This document shows, one piece after another, positions 12,003 through 24,500 of a stretch of 64,000 nt of DNA (position 1 is its first letter; each line of letters starts with the position of its first letter). Made by a program: the position numbers and the translations under genes. A model generated the notes under the pieces. That model ran no database searches. It was not told the origin of the DNA and worked only from the letters and a program-made list of their open reading frames with translations. Origin of the DNA: Cheiracanthium punctorium. Lineage: Eukaryota; Arthropoda; Arachnida; Araneae; Cheiracanthiidae. The DNA is taken from NCBI GenBank assembly GCA_038373885.1, contig JAWZYV010011917.1:62001-126000 (forward strand). The letters are read 5' to 3'.

Positions 12003-12200
12003 TTTTTTTGTAAAGTTTTATGTTCTTTTCTTGCACAAGGGCGGGCACTTGCCATGTAGACATTCACCACCCCAAAGGTCCGAAGTGATGGCAGTTTTAT
12101 TATAGGGCACCCAGCAGGGATGTTCGAATCAATATTTAAGTTCAAGGCGAGAATCGAACCCAAGCTCATATTGTAGAATGGCGCGCTAACCATCATACAA
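12003..12200 (-). mobile_element. tRNA-derived SINE, minus strand
   Basis: On the minus strand the head contains a polymerase III A box TGGTTAGCGCGC (12,192-12,181) and, 20 bases later, a B box GGTTCGATTCTC (12,160-12,149). That is the internal promoter of tRNA genes. The body follows with GGGTGCCCTATAATAAAA, CATCACTTCGG, and GTGGTGAATGTCTACATGGC. The tail is A-rich (ACAAAAAAATAATAAAG). It shares its body with copies at 9.9 kb and 52.9 kb, which supports a dispersed family moved by a LINE's reverse transcriptase. Confidence 0.8.
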
Positions 12201-14618
12201 TTTTGTAAAGTAAAAATTAAAATTCATAAGAATTAAATTTCACAAGCATATTTACTTGGAGTGATGTGTGTGAAGAATTTCATTTTATTGAGGGCGATTT
12301 ACATATTTTTAAGGCTTGCTTTTCGAATTTTGTGACGTACAGTGGAAGAGTGCTGTGGAGCATTAATCTAAGAACACCATTTTGCAACCTTATATAGAAG
12401 ACGCCAGAGAAGGGTCGAAATAAAAATTTTGTTTTGCATTTTTAAACGATGCACAGTCACAGAATGGATGTGGCTGCGAGAGATTTTGCTAGGATGGTAC
12501 GAAAATGAGTCTCTATTCTAAAATGTGAACTAAAATCGGACAGCGATCCAGAGGGTGCCGAAAAGTTAAACTTGGCATATTAGAGGAATGCCCAGTTGAG
12601 AGCCAATAATACCTTCATTATAAATGACACCAAAACACCGTAGCATAGCCTTACTTGGCAGAGAGAATGACAAGACATAACCATCGGAGCAGCGCACACA
12701 GCTATTGAAATAAAACCAGTGAAATTGTAGCAAACCAATGTGACAGAAAATTACTTCAGCAGGATTTTGACCGATGTGAGTCGATTATTGGATACTGAAA
12801 GGAATACATTATTTTACATGTACCGAAATAGATAAGTACAGTTAAACTAAGATGCATATTAATTATGTTTGGCTATTTTTCATGAGAAAAAGATGTTTTT
12901 AACAGTTAGGATAGCGAAAAAGAGGCAACCGACTTCGAAGAATTATTGGCGCAGAGAAAAGTGTGGAAAAGATTAATTTAAGAAATAGTTAACTTAACAC
13001 ATCACAAAAAAATAATTGTTTTAGTTTTATTAAAGGTTTGAGAGAAAAGGGAGACAAACAAACTTTGATTTCCAAAATAAGTGATCAGCATCACAGTATG
13101 ATGTGATGACACCTAAACACATAGAAAAAATATAATAAACCCTGGAGCTTAATATTTAATTATACTTCAAACAATAAAGAACAAATCGCACCAAAGATAA
13201 ATCATACGAAATGCGTCGACTATTAAAACACTTTCTGGCGCAGCAATATTTTCTGTGCCAAATTAATTTTTAGGATTTTTTTTCCTTTTGTGTGTGCCTA
13301 AAAATGTTTTACAAAAAGACTGATAATTTGCTGTTATTCATATTTCATTTAAACTTATTGAAGTACATCTTTTATTGGAAAAAATAAAGTTCTTAATGTA
13401 AGAAAGAAATGTTCTTTGTTTAGAAAATATTTTATTTCATGCATAAAATTGTACTTTTAAGTTTTGCAAATATTCTTAAAAATGCCTTTATACATTATAT
13501 GTTATTTATTTTCACATTACATTATATTTATGTTATTTATTTCTTGCCATAAAATTGAACTAAATCATGCTTCTTTTGCAGAAAATTGCATTTAAAATGT
13601 GATATTTATTTACAAATGAAAGTATTACCTATCATAAATCCCTTTTACTTTTATTTAAATATTTATGTACTCTATTATTACAAAAACTTTTTATTCGAAA
13701 CCTTCAAAACTAAATAAAAACGTTGTAAGAAATGTATATTATACAGCAATTGAAAGAAACGCGAAATCTTTGTACCTCGATGATTACTTACAAACAACTT
13801 TATCTTTTGTGCGGAGGAGGTGAGGGGCGGAGGGTTCACTTCGTAACGATTTCCAAGCGATTAAATTTCAATACAAATTGTACTTTATATATTGTTATAA
13901 CATAATTTCGTTCTGTCTTTTGGAAAAGAAGTACTGTGTACCGTGAACGCAATTATACTGCACGAACTTTTGAATTCTTTTCTAATGGCGTACTTAAAGC
14001 TTACTTAAAATGAAAAATTCCCTATCTATGTATTAACTTACCAGGCGGAACGTGGGCTATGGTGCTCAATTTAATGCTTAGAAATGGACTAATGTATTGC
14101 GAAATGTTGGTTTTACAAGCTTAATAACATTTCGTAAAATTATTTTGAAGAAACGAAGAATATTTTATTAAAGGCATTATTATATGAAAATACAGTTTTA
14201 TTTCTTAACAAGATCATCAAAGAAATATAAAACTAAGTTCGTTTAAATTAAAAATTATACACTGGAATTTAATAATGCAAGAATACGTTTTAAAATTAGA
14301 CATTTGAAATTATAGCATCTGTTCCTGCTTTCGTCTGCCATTTTGTAAATTTTTTCCTCTTATACAAAATACATGATTGAGCGAATTTTTTATTTAACGT
14401 TTTCTTTTGCAGAACGGTTTTTTCATCCCTTAAAGCGATAAGGATGCAAAATTCTACTCACTAACCATACGTTTTATTACGTACACTAACAATATGTTTT
14501 TCTATTCCTACAGTATCAATTTATGAAAGTGTATCATTTTTTTACTTTGCTAAAATTGCCGGAACTTAGTAACATGAACAGACATTTTTATAGTGGGAAG
14601 ATCATCTTAATATATACA
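12201..14618. other. AT-rich DNA, no gene seen
   Basis: No supported gene or transposon end in about 2.4 kb. Confidence 0.55.
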
Positions 14619-14652
14619 TATGTGTGTGTGTGTGTGTGTATGTGTGTATGAT
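14619..14652. repeat. (TG)n microsatellite
   Basis: About eleven TG dinucleotides followed by TATGTGTGTATG. Confidence 0.95.
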
Positions 14653-15098
14653 CTGGAACCAAAGTCTAACTTTTCCGCTGGACAATAGGATCTAGTGTTA
14701 GGAAACGTTCCAGATGAACTGAAGCAAAGAAGCACAAATCAAAGTGGTACATAGATGGAACTCTGCATCGTTACGTCTTTGAAGTGGGTTTAACGGTTCC
14801 AGCTCCCGTAAAGTTGCAAACATATACAGCAATGATCATATGATCAGTAACACGCGAAGTATTTTAGATATTTAAGCACAGGAAATAGTTTGCAAATTAT
14901 ACCTCATCTTCAACGTAGTTTTGATTTCACTCAATGTGACTTTCATTAGTTTTCCAATAATTTACAAAAATAAACACATTTTCATTAAGAAGTAGTAGAT
15001 AAATAACGGATAACGATTGGCTCCATAAACAGAAAGAAATATTTCTACTACCAAGAGTACGATTTTGTATTTATCTAGCAACACGTAAAATGCATCAA

Positions 15099-15374
15099 CA
15101 ACTAAAAACAAATAGCTGAAAGAAAAGGTAACTATGCATATACCAGAATGTATGCTAAACATTCTTCATTCTGAAATTTATAGAATTTCTTTTTTGGATG
15201 TAGGAAACCTGATAATTTTATACACCTTAAGCGTAGGTTAAGCTTAAGGTGTATAAAATTGTCAGGTTTCCTACATCCAAAAAAGAATTCTATAAATTTC
15301 AGAATGAAGAATGTTTAGCATACATTCTGGTATATGCATAGTTACCTTTTCTTTCAGCTATTTGTTTTTAGTTG
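15099..15374. repeat. Long near-perfect palindrome (134-bp arms, 9-bp loop)
   Basis: Left arm 15,099-15,232 and right arm 15,242-15,374 are reverse complements with only one or two small differences, one of them a single-base indel in GAATTTC versus GAATTC. The loop is GTAGGTTAA. The arms contain no recognisable transposon gene. Possibilities are a young foldback element, a fold-back duplication made by replication template switching, or an assembly artefact. Confidence 0.9.
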
Positions 15375-15380
15375 TGCTTA

Positions 15381-15436
15381 AAAAAATGCTTAAAAAAAAT
15401 ACCAGCTTCTTCTGGTATTTTTTTTTAAGCATTTTT
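15381..15436. repeat. Short hairpin with 25-bp arms
   Basis: AAAAAATGCTTAAAAAAAAT-ACCAG, a 6-base loop CTTCTT, then the reverse complement with one extra T. It begins 6 bp after the long palindrome ends. Confidence 0.85.
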
Positions 15437-16470
15437 TAGCGAACAAAGAAAATAAAGTTCAGAAAGCAGAAATTTAATATATGAGAATCTTTTACTAAGA
15501 AAATCATTCCTATTATTAAAGTAAATAGAGAAGTTCACTTTTTACGAACTCCCTATTTCCACCGGGAACGTTTTAGTGCGTTATTCCTCCTATTGCTTTC
15601 CTAGAGCTGCTGTTTTGTGCTGTTGATGAAAAAGTAAATAAAATTATGTAGATTTGCTTTTTTTCATTCAACCGACACCGAAATTGAAAAGCAAAACGCA
15701 AAAACCTCGGAAGAATTGCTGTCTTTCTCCACTAAATGAGTCCCTATACGCCATGAGCGAAATTTATTTTCTTTGAAATTGAAAATTTTCATCCGTTTGT
15801 TTTTCAAAGAAATAACAATTCGTGTCAAAACAAAAATGATGAAGCATATTCCCGACGATGTAAAATTTCTAAAATTACTTTTTTTTAAGTAAAAGATTCG
15901 CCATTACTTTATGCAAGAGGCAGAAAGATCAACGGTTGAAGAGTTTCTAAATATTTGCAGAAGTAGGCCGTTCATGGAACTATTCCCACAACAACTATTG
16001 GCATTATGAAGTTGCGAATTAAAAATATATATAGATATATATCTTCAGAAAAAGACGCATTTAAGAAAATTAGAATGATTAGATGTGTAATAAAAATTGA
16101 AGTGATTCGTATAATTTAAACGTAGGCACCACAACAGTCTATTAACTTTCGAAGAACATAACTGACGTTCTCTGCACGAATAAATGTCCAGAGGACTCGT
16201 TAAGCTTCCTGAAAATGGGAGATATTTATTGATAAGATGAGAAAATCTTACCATACTAGTTTATTAAATGCATTTGCAGATTTTAATATGGTCCTTGTAA
16301 TTTTAAAGAAATTTCCTGTTAACTTCAAAATCTCATCTTTACATATTAAAACATCTTTCGAGTTAGTTTGTCGCGTCCCCAGGCAGCCCAATAAGTTTTT
16401 TAAACGTCTATAAACGTTCAAAAAACGTTCACTAATGTTCTCTAATGTCCCTGAATGTTATTAGACGTTA
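15437..16470. other. AT-rich DNA, no gene seen
   Basis: No supported gene. A cluster of ACGTTC/ATGTTC-type words occurs at 16,398-16,472. Confidence 0.5.
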
Positions 16471-16584
16471 ACGAAGAAAGCCTCAACTCTACAACCAAAC
16501 AAAACGATGTCTTTTGAGTTACCAGTCACTTGTAAAATACATAAGTGATGATTTCTCTCTTTCATATAGAAAAAATTTTATGAC
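16471..16584 (+). repeat. 114-bp dispersed repeat, copy 1
   Basis: Matches 18,571-18,684 in the same orientation. Both run from AACTCTACAAC(C/T)AAACAAAA through AGTTACCAGTCAC(T/A)TGTAAAATA to a TATGAC-type end, with scattered differences. The family is not identified. Confidence 0.7.
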
Positions 16585-16637
16585 ACGGTCGGAAAACGTG
16601 AACCTTAACCACTCTAGTAAAAAGCATTGCAACTCAA

Positions 16638-16674
16638 AAAAAAAATAAATAAATAAATAAATATATATATATAC

Positions 16675-16705
<31 letters not shown>

Positions 16706-16706
16706 A
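16638..16706. repeat. (AAAT)n and (AT)n microsatellite
   Basis: A run of AAATAAAT units grades into ATATAT with CATATATATA interruptions. Confidence 0.95.
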
Positions 16707-17260
16707 ATACAACTGAAAGGAGAGCTTGGCGGAAGCTGGTTTCGATCCTGCTAATCCTGTGTGGTACGGTGTTATCCGACCGGGCAGAAGGTACCCATTT
16801 GCGTGCGCGGAAGTGATCTAGTTAAGCCTCACTATCCTCCCCCCCGTTTAGAGAGACAGTCGGAGGATGACGAAAGATGCTCCAAGCGCTATCGAATTTG
16901 CCACTCGCAGTGGACTAGAGAAGTTGCTGCCATGCATTGTGGACTTTGTGCCTTGTGTTACGCGATGTGAGCTCCGTTGCCTCACGTTGCGGACATTGGA
17001 AGAACGGTCGGTGCTGGCGCCATCTGTCGCTGAAGGCTAGAAGCAGAATGCACGCGTTCGTTGTCCAGGTCATCAATGTAGCGAGCGGTGGGAGACGGTT
17101 TTGAGCACGTGAAATCCGCGTGGCAGATTACTTCGCAAGAAAAGGTACAGCGTACAAAAGGTACAAATTCGCTCGGCCTTCAAATGCTGGTGCTGAGTAC
17201 GCGGAAGCGATCTGGTGCCTTCGCACACTATTCACCATTTGTCTAGTTTTTCATGTCCAA
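16707..17260. other. GC-rich block of about 550 bp, unclassified
   Basis: This stretch is far richer in G and C than its surroundings. It begins with GCTTGGCGGAAGCTGGTTTCGATCC, whose GGTTTCGATCC is similar to a polymerase III B box. Two related segments lie about 370 bp apart: one with GTGCGCGGAAGTGATCTAG at 16,801 and one with TACGCGGAAGCGATCTGG at 17,198, each preceded by GGTAC. There is no long open frame. It may be an LTR, a composite SINE or an untranslated part of a retroelement; I cannot tell which. Confidence 0.4.
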
Positions 17261-18570
17261 CAGACATGTTCAGCAAAGCGAACAGACTAAAAATCTCTTT
17301 ACTCTGTCAATGTTACGGGCATTAGACGTACCGTCGTGCCTTCCAATCAGTCCGATCTATTAGCATATATCGAAAAAGATTAAAAAATCTCGTCCAGTTG
17401 GTAAATGCAAAACATAATAACATATTTTACTTGAAATGTAATTATGACTCTTATACTTTAGTTTTGATATAAATAATACTTTCTATTTAGAAAGAAAAGA
17501 AACTATGAAACAGAATTACATTTAAACCAATCTTATAGTATGTTAATGAATTAGGGTAATTTTAATGTAATGAAAGCTATAAAGCATAAAAGCTATAAAG
17601 CTGAGAAAATTAGATTGAAAACCTTTTTGATTGTTCTCGGAAAGGAAGAAAAAGCCTTGAAGGGGCAATTGCAATCCGCACGCTAATTGGAATTAAACCT
17701 TTCAGTTCAGAAGGAAAAAGTAAAAGAAAACTAATAATTATCATGGGAATTGTAACGTATTAAATAAAAATGGAATTGGGACATCGTCGAATGACTTAAT
17801 TAGAAAAAATATGTCTTCTCATTCAGCTTGTCTCGTTAAAAAAAATGTAATTATGCATATCAAATAACATGTTAAAATACACATATGTACATATAAATAT
17901 GTATATTATATATGCTTTTATACTGCAGTAAGTAATTACTTCTATTCGTGTATTATGAAATTGGTTTGTTTAGCAACTTGAAATGCGTTATTCAATGACA
18001 TTTATTTGTTTGTTTAATTTATAACTAATTATCTAACTTTTAAATATAAATATGCTGGCATAAATATTTTTATTGAAATTACGTACAGTTTTTCTTTTTT
18101 TCTTTACTAACAACAACAGAATCCATTGTATTCCATTCATCGACTGCACTTTGGAGGATTTAGTTAGAAATGTTCAGAATTTTATTTGAAAACGCATATG
18201 GGAAATCGGAAAAAGTTTTGACTTGTTCCCTTTTATGAAACTTCGGAATAATAAAAGAGCAGACCTTACAGATTCATTAGGTTTTTAGATAAAATCTATA
18301 CATCATGCGATGTCAGAATTGCAAGTATGTCACCAACATACATTTTCAAATATTCTCATCTATGTTATAATCATTCATAATACTTCTTTTAGTATCTTTC
18401 AATCTTATTAAGCACAATGTTTGCCATCACAATTTTTGCTCTACTGTTTTACCGAAGACGAAAGAATTGTACTGACCGAAATACTTCCTATACGTTCAGA
18501 AGACATTGCTGTGCTGCCTTGGTCTATAGTTGAATAAATCCTTTTGATACATAAAACGACGTGTATTTTT
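17261..18570. other. AT-rich DNA, no gene seen
   Basis: No supported feature. Confidence 0.5.
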
Positions 18571-18684
18571 AAGGAAGCAAACCAACTCTACAACTAAACA
18601 AAAATATTTGTTTTAAGTTACCAGTCACATGTAAAATATACATGAGTAATGATTTCACTCTTTCTGATAGAAAAAGTCTATGAC
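18571..18684 (+). repeat. 114-bp dispersed repeat, copy 2
   Basis: Partner of 16,471-16,584, same orientation and same length. The short open frame crossing it is not considered real. Confidence 0.7.
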
Positions 18685-19089
18685 TCTCAGAAACACATAT
18701 ACACCTGCAAGTATTAAAATAAAGATCTCTAAAACTCATAGAAGTATTAAAAAAAAGTTCTATGCAACGATTTCTGACAAGAAATTTTATCGCAATGGGC
18801 ACACAGTGGTTCCGTGCATGAACTTCAGAGAAAAAAAATCTGATGTGGAAACCACATGACTTCCTTGTACGTTTATTACATTATACATATTTTCGATGCA
18901 TTTCCTGGAAACTTATTGCATTTGAAATTGGCATACAATACTCCAATAATTTGAAGTCTAGCAGTTTCTTGCCAAATTAAAGCTGGCAAGCTGGTTTGAT
19001 CAGAATAAATTGCACAAGCATGCATACATACATACTGTTGCAGAATTCTCTGGATGTTTCCTGGGTTCGTCGTTCTAAAGTCCAATTGG

Positions 19090-19986
19090 TGTAGAAAGTT
19101 CTAGAAAAGAGTCCACTTGTCAGGATAGAACACAAACTTTATTGCTTCTAGAACTCCGTAGAACAATCAGTTATACAAAATTCACAGGCACTAACGGCCA
19201 GTAGCTCGTTTATAACAGTCCACTCAGTATCAAAGGTTTCACAAATGCTGTAATTCTCAGACGAAATAAAACAATTCCGCAGGCAAAATTCAGTGGAAAT
19301 ATGCAAGGGATATCGTACACAATCCCTTAAGACACAGCGATTAAGAATTTACACACAGCATTTAAAAATCAGCTTCGAAATGCAAGCCAAAGCAAATGCA
19401 AGCAAAGCTGCTTCGAAATCAGCTTCGAAGCAGCACTGCTTCTATAGCACTATCAATTCACACAGCAAAGTAAGCGTACTCACTCAGAGAGCTCGATTCA
19501 CTCTACGGAAGCTCAACTCACACTGAACTGGGGTCTCTGACAGCTTGTATTTATAGGTGACGCAGAAGCTACAATAAGCTTCCAGAGAAGTCTATTTTTC
19601 GAAGACTCCACATAAAGTGGGAATTTTGATTAAGTCATAGAAGAGAAATATTAGGCTATTATGCTTGGCAATGCAGGAAAAATATCTTTACAACCCCCAT
19701 TGGGAAAATCGCACCAAGCTTTGCGACTTCAGGCGAAATATCGCCAAATTTGGCACCAAAAATAAGTACCCAAAAGTGAGTTACCGAAGGCCTCGGATCA
19801 ATATTTTTCGTGATTTCTAGAACCGCCATAGGAAAACAATAGGGAAACCAAAACCTCCGTATCTCCGGTTCTAGTTGACCAATTTTGATGCAACAAAAGG
19901 CAAACTATAACTATTTGAAGCGTAGAACACGAATTTTGAACTATGTTAAGCCCCAGAACAGCGGGTTCCCCCGAAAATTCGTAACA
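19090..19986 (-). repeat. Single LTR of a retrotransposon, minus strand
   Basis: On the minus strand it starts TGTTACGAATTTTCGGGGG and ends GAACTTTCTACA, giving the TG...CA ends of an LTR of 897 bp. It carries a TATA box TATAAATA (19,548-19,555) and, about 400 bp downstream, a poly(A) signal AATAAA (19,138-19,143), in the order expected for U3 and R. No second copy and no gag or pol lie within reach, so it is a solo LTR or a truncated element. The bases next to each end (ATTGG and ATACG) do not form a target duplication, which argues for truncation or old age. An open frame rich in Lys, Ala and Ser inside it comes from a local repeat. Confidence 0.6.
19548..19555 (-). promoter_or_regulatory. 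TATA box of the single LTR
   Basis: TATAAATA on the minus strand, followed about 410 bp later by AATAAA at 19,143-19,138. Confidence 0.5.
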
Positions 19987-21338
19987 ATACGTACATGCTT
20001 ACGGTGAGGATGTTCAAGATGATATGAAAAATGTCTATCGAATCTCTAACACTTTAAGCAGCAAAAAAATTTTACAATGTTTAAAAAATTAATAATTCTT
20101 CTTAAGCACACGATTTATTCTTGCTGAAAATGTATCGCCCCAACCGCCAGTCGTTTTAACAAGAATATACTGTATTCACAATCTGAATAATGTCCTTATA
20201 TATATTTTCGCAATCATGAAAATCGCTGCTTAAAGAAATTATTCATTTTTAGAAATATAAATTATTTAATTTATATTAAATTTTCATTTTTAGAATATTC
20301 TTTTATGCTAAGGGCTCCTTTGAGCCTAACATAAATCCTGGAGAAACACATTAAGAATTTTAGTAACCTACGGTTTGCAAAATGGCAAAATTTTCTGTAA
20401 ATGACGATATTTTTCATTTGAAGAACGACTGCGTCTAAGTTATCTGCTGTTCCTTTTATTTTCACCTCTTTCTTTCCGTAAAAGACTTAAATACAATAAA
20501 AGCGTAACTGCATAACTTTTTCATTGTTTCTATTTTTTAAGTAGAAAAATGGTTTTATATTTATTTACTTTCGTAAAAATATGATAAATTATATGAAATA
20601 CAGCAGTAGTTTTTATATTAAATAATTCATGCCATGCTCTAATCTTTTTTCTCAACATTGTACTTTTATGGACAGAAATATTTCTAAAGAAATATTTTAC
20701 TTTTAATATGAGTTTTTACTGTCGCAAATAATTGTTCGTGTAGTTCACTTTGAAAAATCCGCTATACTTATTTATGTTGTATAGTTTACCGGGAAAATAA
20801 TATGTCTTTCTCAAAATTACGATGTTTAAATGCTAATATGTCCATTTGCGATAAAATATGAGCAAAACTTGGTTTATGAGACTGTTTTTGAAGTGGAATT
20901 CTACGTTTATATTTTTGTAGCCTGAATAGGGTATTATAAAACTGGGTATTTTTCTTTTTCACCTCAATATCTTACGCGCAGCTGCGTATAAAGTACGCTT
21001 TGTGCTTCTCATTTTGTTTTGGTCTAACACCTAAGTGACGTTTACTAAAGTAGACGTCAAATTTTTATTACAAATGTTTTTAGACGATCTATTGTCTTTT
21101 GTGTAATAAAGGCCCCACCATTACGAAGTATATAAGACACTGAATATTTATGTGGATGGATGAATGTGAAGCTCCAGAGTTCTGGTCTACCGCGCGGCCA
21201 GTCTAGATGTGACATGATACGCGTTAGAACCTTTTAACTCCTTAGTGGTGGTATTACTTTCAAGAAAACGGTCATAACTGTACCAATATTTTTATAAAAA
21301 AAATATTGTATAAAAATTAGTGTATGTACATAAATAAG
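19987..21338. other. AT-rich DNA, no gene seen
   Basis: No supported feature. Confidence 0.5.
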
Positions 21339-21339
21339 T

Positions 21340-21540
21340 AAAATGTCCAAAACCTTAAAAGGGATGCATGTATATGCATTATTTTTAAAAAATGAATGCA
21401 TATATATTCATTTATATTATTTATGCATTTATATTGTGCAATTATATATGCATTTATATATGCATTTATATTATGAAATTATATTATTTAAAAAAAATGA
21501 ATGCATATATATGCATTCCTTTTAAGGTTTAGGACATTTT
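21340..21540. mobile_element. Palindromic MITE, about 200 bp
   Basis: The left end AAAATGTCCAAAACCTTAAA and right end TTTAAGGTTTAGGACATTTT are near-perfect complements. Arms continue through GATGCATGTATATGCATT on the left and AATGCATATATATGCATTCC on the right, about 60 bp each. The middle repeats TGCATTTATATTAT words. There is no coding capacity. Confidence 0.65.
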
Positions 21541-24500
21541 GATATTAAAAAAAAATTCCGTGCATAAGAATTGAGATGCTCTAATCTTTCTGATGCACAA
21601 CTTTTGAACTCTCCAGCGCGGAAGTATTAGGGGAGCGAAACGGAAGGGGTTAAACACACCTTAGAAACCCCTTAGAAAAAATCTTTGTCCCAAGGCACCT
21701 CCCCAACAGGCAGAAATTCCTCGTGTAGTTTTGCGTTAACACAATACAACTACACTTTTGAAATAAAACTAATTAACTACAATATGGCCAAAATCCTTCT
21801 GCATATTTATTTCAACAGTTACGCTCAAATGTAAAATTTATGCATATTACTTCCAGTCACTTATGAAAGCAAATTAAAATCGATGAATTTATCAATTTAT
21901 CCATAAGATTTTACATCTAGATTTTGAAAAAAGGAATACAAATAAATTATTTTTCTGCTGTAGTAAATTTTTCTGAGCTTAAATATTTAATGAGAGTTCA
22001 AATATTTAATACCAAATTAACATAAGTCGTTTATTACGTTAATTAAAAGTTGATGGTTGTTTGCAGTTACCTGGGTTTTATTTTTGTAATTCAATGAAAT
22101 AGAAACGTTTCATTTAGATACGATATTACTAATTATTTCTGATACGATATTTAGGAATTAATATCCATGAAGAATTAAAACATATATATCCTATAAGAAG
22201 AGTTTAACAAATTGAATGAAATATAACTTTACTGGATATTTATACAGTCATTGTTAGTGGTTGATATACTTTAAGCCACTTCGATCTAAAATTTTAAGCA
22301 CTTCTCATGGAATTTTAAATTAAGTAGATCTTTCACACACAAACGTGATATTAGTCTAAAAAATAAATTCTGTGCGTTTTATTATCTACAGCTGCGGAAT
22401 TCTATAAACAATGAAATAATGTAATTTCTCCTTTTGTATACTTAAATAAAATGCATATTAAGGTATAAGAAAAATAATTTAAAACAAAAGATTTAACGCT
22501 GAATAAAAATATTGCTGTTTTTTTTTTCAATTTTTTTTTTTAATTACGGATATTATATTAGACATGCAGGGCTGCAACTAGGAAGGTGCAAATGAAGCAT
22601 GCTCACCGGTCGCCGTTTTAGGAGGTTTACTTGGATGAAGGTGCCCAAATATAAAGTTTGCCCCGAGTAACGTATACTCTAGTTGCGGTAGAGTGTATAT
22701 GATTGGATTCTTAATTAATTAATTTTTTTCGTAATGTATATATAAACGATAACGTTTTTTTAAGTTTCTGGATAAAACCAAAACCATATTTCATAAGTAT
22801 ATTGATTACTTTTTAACCAATTCAAAACTTCCTGATTTCTTTTCCTAATCACGCCAACATTTAAAGTTGATCTTGTAGAGGTGACATTAATGTAACATAG
22901 TGAGGGACACGATGATGTAAATTAGATTGTGAAATACTTAGAGGAAGTTATTATTTGCTTTTTAAATGAAGATAATTTCAGCTAGAATTTTAATTAAACA
23001 TTTCTTTAATTTAAAATGCATGCACCATTATGCAGGCCCCAGAAAACAAAATGAATTTAAAGTTAAAATTAAAAAAATTTGATGATGCGTTTAAAGAAAT
23101 CTTTGAAGTAAAAAAGGAAAATTACTTAGAAAACTATTGGATCAGGTGATGTAATTAGAGTCCTTTTGCAAATTTCAATTTCGTGAAATTTTAACTCTTA
23201 TAATTTATAAGAAAATATTGTCTAAATTAATTATGTGAGCAATATGGTCTTTTAGGAATACTTAGTAAAAATTTTATTTCCGTCTGATTATTTACTTTAA
23301 ATATAAAGTGATAGTCCTAGTTAATGCTACAAGTAAAAATTGACTATCGCAAACGTGAAAACCAAATATTTTTCACCTAACGCCCTTCTTTATCTGCTAA
23401 TCTTCAATCTCGAGAAGGGTTTTTTGTTTATACAGTCCTAGCACGGGAGGCTTATTAAATTACAGTTTAATCTACTTTTTTCCCCTTTAGCATTCCAAAT
23501 CCTAAACAGTCATTATAAAGGTCTATATAAAAACACAGAGATATTTTGTCAAGACACGTACGTCGAAATAGTTGTTTTAACAATAATGCTTTTGAATAAC
23601 TCATTCAAATTGAATAACGGTCAAAACATGGATTGTTTTAAACTGATCTTTATAAAAACACTAAAATAAAATAATTAATTTCAGTGAATATATAAAGCAA
23701 TTAGACTTACCTTTTAAACTTTCAATTAACTCAAAGAAAAAAAATCCAATTGAATAGTTATGTATTTCTTATCACAACCACTCATACTTAACTGTATTGG
23801 CAGACATTAGGGTTCGGAAAAACCCGGTCGCCCGGTCAACTAAAAATCATCCCTTGGCGACTAGCTTTTTTTTATTAATATAATTCAATATATAAATATG
23901 ATTTCTAAAAATTTTTGCTTGTGCCAAAGTTTTTAGATCAACAACAACAATTTTACAACTATATTTTATAACTTTTTTTACAACAATTTTACAAATTTTA
24001 CAACTTTACAAATCCGTGCCAACAGTTTTACAACTTTACTTCTAACCTCTGGACATAACGTAAATATTCCAATATCCATGGACGTTCTGCGCTCTCTTCT
24101 CCTCTACTGTCTTACACCGTACCTGCGCTCCTGTGCATGTCCTTGACGCAAACGTGAATTCACTGTTCAAAGACGATTTCAAATGCTATTGGTAACTTCG
24201 ACTTTTAAAAAAAAGGTTTTCTTTGCAAACAGTCACATTGTTAAATAAATTTGGTTGAATCAAACAAACTTTTGTTGAATCAACAAAATGAAACTACCAA
24301 ACCGCTTAACCTTTTAAGAAGTTCTGTTAAACTCAACAAAATAAGCACGTGATTGGAAATGAACTCCAATATTTTTCTAATGACATATGCTGACCAATAA
24401 AATTGCATTTTTATATATCGGTTATTCCGTATGAAAGGGTTCGAACGTAATGTGAAACTGTCCTTTTATTTGATTATGAGAAAGTAAGCATTTTCTTTAA

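Noticed and set aside
19293..19526. Open frame rich in Lys, Ala and Ser
   Set aside because: It lies inside the LTR, antisense to it, and comes from a local CAAAGC/TTCGAA repeat.
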